DNA from: Bacilli bacterium
Lineage (GTDB): Bacteria > Bacillota_I > Bacilli_A > RFN20 > CAG-826
Assembly: GCA_024698065.1 (NCBI GenBank)
Contig: JAILRR010000070.1
Coordinates: 1 to 7,735 of the forward strand
Reading direction: 5' to 3'
DNA: 7,735 bases
Below, in pieces: positions 5,079 to 7,735 of the stretch. Below the pieces are notes generated by a model. That model was not told the origin of the DNA and searched no databases. It saw only the letters and a list, made by a program, of their open reading frames with translations. The position numbers were made by a program, and so were the translations under genes. Each line of letters begins with the position of its first letter. Within the stretch, counting starts at the first letter, position 1.

Positions 5079-5546
5079 TTACTTAATCAACTCTTTGATT
5101 TGGTTTATTGGGGCATCGCCAGGAAGAGCGAGCCAATCCCCTTTCTCGCCAAGAACGATATAAAACCCTTTATGTTCAATTATTCCTTTTGGAGTAAGCG
5201 TCTTTCCGAGCTCTGCGTCCCTATTAGTATACACAGGCCTTTCACAGTGGGTTTTGATTCTTCCGTCTTCCGTAAATGACAAACTGCATTTGCCATATAT
5301 CTTTGCGCCACCATTCCTCATCGTTTTCATTAACACAAAGAGCAAAAGAACACTCAAAGGTATAAGCCCAAAGATAGGACAGAATCCGATAGACCACTTG
5401 TGTATGTAAGAAAGAGCAGTCAAAACCGCACACAAAGCTTCAAGAGTAATTATGGCTAACATCGATAAAAACAGCCATCTTCTCTGCCGGCGCATAATTC
5501 TGGCGTAGTCTTTAGCAGATAACTCAAATTCGTACGTATTATTCAT
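5079..5546 (-). CDS. Small two-helix membrane protein, YcxB-like
   Basis: The protein has 155 residues. Layout: a cytoplasmic N-terminus (YEFELSAKDYARIMRRQRR), two hydrophobic helices at about 23-46 and 53-75, then a soluble domain (CSLSFTEDGRIKTH, TPKGIIEHKGFYIVLGEKGDWLALPGDAP) that looks like short beta strands. The arrangement resembles YcxB-like membrane proteins of Bacillota, which have an N-terminal x-Asp-Tyr motif, two helices and a PH-like end with a final LP... segment. The similarity is by eye only, and the family function is unknown to me. The start is supported by AGGTGA (5560-5555) 8 bases before the ATG. It has a possible promoter of its own and ends 58 bp before cca, which also has its own promoter, so the two need not form one unit. 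AT content is slightly higher than in its neighbours. Confidence 0.75.
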   Translation of the reverse strand: MNNTYEFELSAKDYARIMRRQRRWLFLSMLAIITLEALCAVLTALSYIHKWSIGFCPIFGLIPLSVLLLFVLMKTMRNGGAKIYGKCSLSFTEDGRIKTHCERPVYTNRDAELGKTLTPKGIIEHKGFYIVLGEKGDWLALPGDAPINQIKELIK

Positions 5547-5600
5547 AATTCATCTCACCTAAGAAACATTTCAATGCCCGAACTTTCTTTGAACCCATAA

Positions 5601-5609
5601 ATAGTACCA
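5601..5609 (-). promoter_or_regulatory. Possible extended -10 promoter for the YcxB-like gene
   Basis: On the minus strand TG-G-TACTAT (5609-5601) fits an extended -10. No convincing -35 lies 17 bases upstream (GTCTCT). It would give a leader of about 45 to 50 bases before the ATG at 5546. Confidence 0.4.
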
Positions 5610-5676
5610 TTAATTGCGGAGTTAGAGACCGTACAAATTAGATTGGACGCATTGTAGAAATTGTAATCAGAAGACA

Positions 5677-5703
5677 AATAAAAAAGGCGACCTCCTGGCC
5701 GCC
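5677..5703 (-). terminator. Intrinsic terminator of the HU gene
   Basis: On the minus strand GGCGGCC (5703-5697) and GGTCGCC (5692-5686) form a 7-base stem with one G-U pair and an AGGA loop, followed directly by TTTTTT ATTT (5685-5677). It lies about 20 bases beyond the HU stop codon and works in the minus direction only. Confidence 0.92.
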
Positions 5704-5722
5704 CTTAATGTCGTTAGAAAAC

Positions 5723-5995
5723 TTAGTTAAGTTTCTCTTTGAAGGCTTTGGAAACCTTGAAAGCGACGGTGTTGGAAGCTGGGATTTTGATCTTGGACTG
5801 GTTGGATGGGTTGGTTCCCTCGCGGGCAGCGCGGGCCTTCTTTGAGAAGATACCGAAACCAGAAAGTTTCACTTCTTCACCTTTAACAACAGCAGCTTCG
5901 ATGACTTCGAAAACGGAATCAACAGCAGCTTCAGCGTCTCTCTTGGAGAGCTCAGCCTTTTCGGCAACAGCTTCGACTAATTCAGCTTTATTCAT
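5723..5995 (-). CDS. hup: HU family nucleoid DNA-binding protein
   Basis: The protein has 90 residues, the standard HU length. It has the N-terminal helical body (MNKAELVEAVAEKAELSKRDAE), the core GFGIFSKKARAAREG (46-60), and Asn62-Pro63 at the tip of the DNA-embracing arm, where Pro63 is the conserved intercalating residue. HU forms dimers that bend and compact chromosomal DNA. Compared with typical HU the arm reads GTNPSNQ instead of GRNPQTG, and the C-terminal VPxFKAGK segment reads TVAFKVSK, so several conserved positions differ, including loss of the usual arm Arg61. The start has an ideal AGGAGG (6010-6005) with 9 bases to the ATG, as expected of a highly expressed gene. It has its own promoter and terminator. 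In Bacillus the HU gene (hbs) lies a few genes downstream of der, as it does here. Confidence 0.96.
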   Translation of the reverse strand: MNKAELVEAVAEKAELSKRDAEAAVDSVFEVIEAAVVKGEEVKLSGFGIFSKKARAAREGTNPSNQSKIKIPASNTVAFKVSKAFKEKLN

Positions 5996-6029
5996 TGGGA
6001 CTATCCTCCTTTGCTAAATGGTCATAAAA

Positions 6030-6058
6030 AAATTAACACCTTTTGGATGCTTTGACAA
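6030..6058 (-). promoter_or_regulatory. Promoter of hup
   Basis: TTGTCA (6058-6053) matches the -35 consensus at five of six bases. After a 17-base spacer comes TAATTT (6035-6030), a weak hexamer but preceded by TG-T, which makes it an extended -10. The leader of about 28 bases includes the strong ribosome site. Confidence 0.62.
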
Positions 6059-6245
6059 GAAATAAAAATCATTATTTATTCGATAACATCGATATTTTTT
6101 GCAAATTAGTAGATATTTGGTGAAAGGGCTTTCATTCTTTACAATGACCAAAATGTAGGTTTTATCGAATGTTTTAGCCTAAAAAACGACTAAAAGTGGC
6201 ATCACTGCTGTATTTACAATTTTCTAGAAACCAAGCAATAAAAAG
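6059..6245. other. AT-rich gap between der and hup with two short palindromes
   Basis: No gene of useful length is visible on either strand in this stretch, and I see no convincing terminator for der. It contains TCGAT-AAC-ATCGA (6080-6092), about 22 bp upstream of the hup -35, and the 14-bp inverted repeat TGAAAG-GG-CTTTCA (6121-6134), plus a TTTTAG-C-CTAAAA near-palindrome (6172-6184). Any of these could be a regulator site for hup, but short palindromes are expected in DNA of this composition. Confidence 0.4.
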
Positions 6246-7553
6246 TTATTTTTTCGTCCTGTAAATAATATTCACAGGCGTTCCGTCGAAATCATAGGCC
6301 GCTCTAATCTGGTTCTCTAAGTACCTTGTATATGAGAAGTGAGCGGACTTTGGCGCGTTGCAGAACATGATGAAAGTCGGTGGGCAAACCGCACTCTGAT
6401 TGGCGAAAGAAATCTTAAGTCTGGCGTGGTTGAACTCAGGTGCTGGATTAAGGTCTTGGGCGTCTCTAATGATGTCATTCAAGACGTTGGTTGGGATGCG
6501 ACGGTTATAAGCTTCATGGACCTCAAGAATCTTTGGAAGGATATCTTGACAACCAAGTCCTGATTTAGCGGAGGTGAAAAGGATTGGCGCGTACTCGAGG
6601 AACTTAAACTGCTTCCTGATCTCTTTGGTGAACTCTTCTTTGGTGAGCCCCTTCTTCTTTCCTTCGTCCCACTTATTGACCACGACGATGATGGCCTTAT
6701 GGTTATCGCAAGCATATCCGACGACATGCTTATCCTGTTCGATGATGCCTTCTTCAGCGTTGATCAAAAGAAGAACGATCTCACTTCTTTCAATTGAGGC
6801 TAAGGCTCTTAATGCAGCATATTTATCAATCGCTTCGAAAATCTTTCCGCGTTTGACTAAACCTGCCGTATCAATAACGACATAGTTTCTGCCATCTCTC
6901 GTGAATGGGGTGTCAATAGAATCGCGGGTCGTTCCAGCGATATTGGAGACAAGTGTTCTTTCACTAGCAAGCAGCCTATTGGAAAGGGAAGATTTGCCAA
7001 CGTTTGGACGGCCGATCAAACAGAAAGTGATCGCATCTCCATAATCTGGCTCTTCTTTCTCTGGGAGTTTCTTAACGACTTCGTCGAGAAGGTCGCCGAT
7101 GCCAATACCATGGGCACCGGAAACAGCGATTGGGTCACCAAGGCCCAACGAATAGAATTCGCCAGTATTGCCGTATTCCATGATGTTGTCGATCTTGTTG
7201 ACGACAAGGACCACTGGTTTTCCGCTCATGCGGAGCATTTTAGCGATATATCTGTCATCGCTTGTGAGGCCTTTGTTGCCATCGACGATGAAAGCGATGA
7301 TGTCGGCTTCCTGGATAGCGACCTCGGCTTGTGCTTTGATAAGATCCTGGAAAGGCACGTTAAAAGATGTGAGACCGCCAGTATCGATGACGGTGAACTC
7401 TTTGGTTAACCAAACGCCTTTGCCGTAAATCCTATCTCTTGTGACGCCTGGGGTTGGTTCAACGATGGATTTGCGTTCTCCGACGATACGGTTGAAGATG
7501 GTGCTCTTTCCTGCGGATGGAGCGCCTACTAACGCTAAAACGCCTAATGACAT
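6246..7553 (-). CDS. der: Ribosome-assembly GTPase Der (EngA)
   Basis: The protein has 435 residues, matching the family (about 436 in B. subtilis). It has two tandem GTPase domains. The first shows GAPSAGKS (10-17), PGVTRD (G2), DTGG (57-60) and NKID (119-122). The second shows GRPNVGKS (181-188), GTTRD (207-211), DTAG (228-231) and NKWD (293-296). A KH-like domain fills about 352-435 (PPTFIMFCNAP, HFSYTRYLENQIR, GTPVNIIYR). Der binds the large ribosomal subunit and is needed for its late assembly. The first P-loop has Ser-Ala where the family nearly always has Asn-Val; the GxxxxGKS core is intact. The ATG overlaps the end of cmk by 10 bases and lacks a ribosome site, so translation is probably coupled to cmk. 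The promoter must lie outside the window. Confidence 0.98.
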   Translation of the reverse strand: MSLGVLALVGAPSAGKSTIFNRIVGERKSIVEPTPGVTRDRIYGKGVWLTKEFTVIDTGGLTSFNVPFQDLIKAQAEVAIQEADIIAFIVDGNKGLTSDDRYIAKMLRMSGKPVVLVVNKIDNIMEYGNTGEFYSLGLGDPIAVSGAHGIGIGDLLDEVVKKLPEKEEPDYGDAITFCLIGRPNVGKSSLSNRLLASERTLVSNIAGTTRDSIDTPFTRDGRNYVVIDTAGLVKRGKIFEAIDKYAALRALASIERSEIVLLLINAEEGIIEQDKHVVGYACDNHKAIIVVVNKWDEGKKKGLTKEEFTKEIRKQFKFLEYAPILFTSAKSGLGCQDILPKILEVHEAYNRRIPTNVLNDIIRDAQDLNPAPEFNHARLKISFANQSAVCPPTFIMFCNAPKSAHFSYTRYLENQIRAAYDFDGTPVNIIYRTKK

Positions 7554-7735
7554 GGAATCTCTATACCTGTTTTCTCTTTGATGACGGCCAAGACGGCGTC
7601 GACTGACTCTTCGATGGTCATGTCTGAGGTGTCGATCTCGACAGCATCCTCAGCTTTCCTTAATGGGGCGAAGTCGCGATGAGAGTCAATGTAATCGCGC
7701 TTCTTCACCGACTCGGTGATCTCTTCGAGAGTGGA
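7544..7735 (-). CDS. cmk: Cytidylate kinase, C-terminal 63 residues
   Basis: This frame is open from the right edge of the window to a TAG at 7546-7544. The peptide carries the C-terminal cytidylate kinase pattern: KRDYIDSHRDFAPLRKAEDA, then VEIDTSDMTIEESVDAVLAVI, matching the family's R-D-x-x-D-S-x-R...PL..A.DA..IDT block that contributes to CMP and ATP binding. The enzyme converts CMP and dCMP to the diphosphates with ATP. The N-terminal P-loop part, about 155 residues, lies outside the window. Its end overlaps the der start by 10 bases. cmk and der are close neighbours in many Bacillota and in mollicutes, which supports the call. Confidence 0.94.
   Translation of the reverse strand, partial: STLEEITESVKKRDYIDSHRDFAPLRKAEDAVEIDTSDMTIEESVDAVLAVIKEKTGIEIPCH

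Noticed and set aside
6121..6134. TGAAAG-GG-CTTTCA as a terminator for der
   Set aside because: The central loop would be too small, the stem is weak and no T run follows on the minus strand.
7110..7428. Plus-strand open frames opposite der
   Set aside because: They are antisense shadows of a strongly conserved GTPase gene with no ribosome site or family resemblance.
1..7735. TGA read as tryptophan (mycoplasma code)
   Set aside because: TGA ends the exonuclease, cca and nth at the expected family or coupling positions, and tryptophan in the genes is encoded by TGG.
1..7735. Mobile elements, CRISPR arrays, tRNA genes, phage or defence genes
   Set aside because: I looked for terminal repeats, transposase or integrase motifs, regularly spaced repeats and tRNA-like cloverleafs on both strands and found none that stand up.

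Overview
The window reads as chromosomal housekeeping DNA from a low-to-moderate GC member of the Bacillota, class Bacilli. It may be an uncultured, genome-reduced relative of the Erysipelotrichales/RF39/Mollicutes-neighbour lineages. Support comes from a B-type (Bacillus-like) RNase P RNA next to gpsB, a DnaD primosome protein beside nth, RecU (the Gram-positive Holliday junction resolvase), and the order cmk-der-hup. TGA is used as an ordinary stop in at least three genes (exonuclease, cca, nth), and in two of them it forms an ATGA overlap with the next gene. The mycoplasma code therefore does not apply. The exact taxon cannot be fixed from the sequence alone.

Layout, left to right. (1) Positions 1-713, minus strand: gpsB followed within a few bases by rnpB, which runs off the left edge. 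(2) Positions 714-960: a divergent regulatory region holding a sigma-A promoter in each direction and a striking set of GCAAC/GTTGC boxes. (3) Positions 961-1776, plus strand: an XRE-type regulator with four predicted membrane segments and a double-cysteine tail, ending inside its own terminator. (4) Positions 1830-3151, plus strand: a DEDDh 3'-5' exonuclease translationally coupled to recU. (5) Positions 3100-5020, minus strand: cca, dnaD and nth, each overlapping the next, from a promoter that looks leaderless; nth overlaps recU tail to tail by 52 bp. (6) Positions 5079-5546, minus strand: a small two-helix membrane protein. (7) Positions 5723-5995, minus strand: the nucleoid protein HU with a strong ribosome site, its own promoter and a good terminator. 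(8) Positions 6246-7735, minus strand: the ribosome-assembly GTPase gene der, overlapping the 3' end of cmk.

Functional themes are DNA repair and recombination (exonuclease, RecU, Nth), replication restart (DnaD), chromosome packing (HU), RNA maturation (RNase P RNA, CCA-adding enzyme, Der) and cell division (GpsB). The gene order looks like compressed B. subtilis synteny, with asnS, ponA, gpsA, ypfD and spoIVA missing from between the retained genes.

I do not see a mobile element, CRISPR array, phage or defence island, and I do not claim a new multi-gene system. The most interesting points are: a CCA-adding enzyme of only about 205 residues; promoters whose -10 box lies 6 to 11 bases from the start codon, predicting leaderless or nearly leaderless mRNAs; the GCAAC box cluster shared by the regulator and gpsB promoters; and the coupling of recU to an exonuclease.
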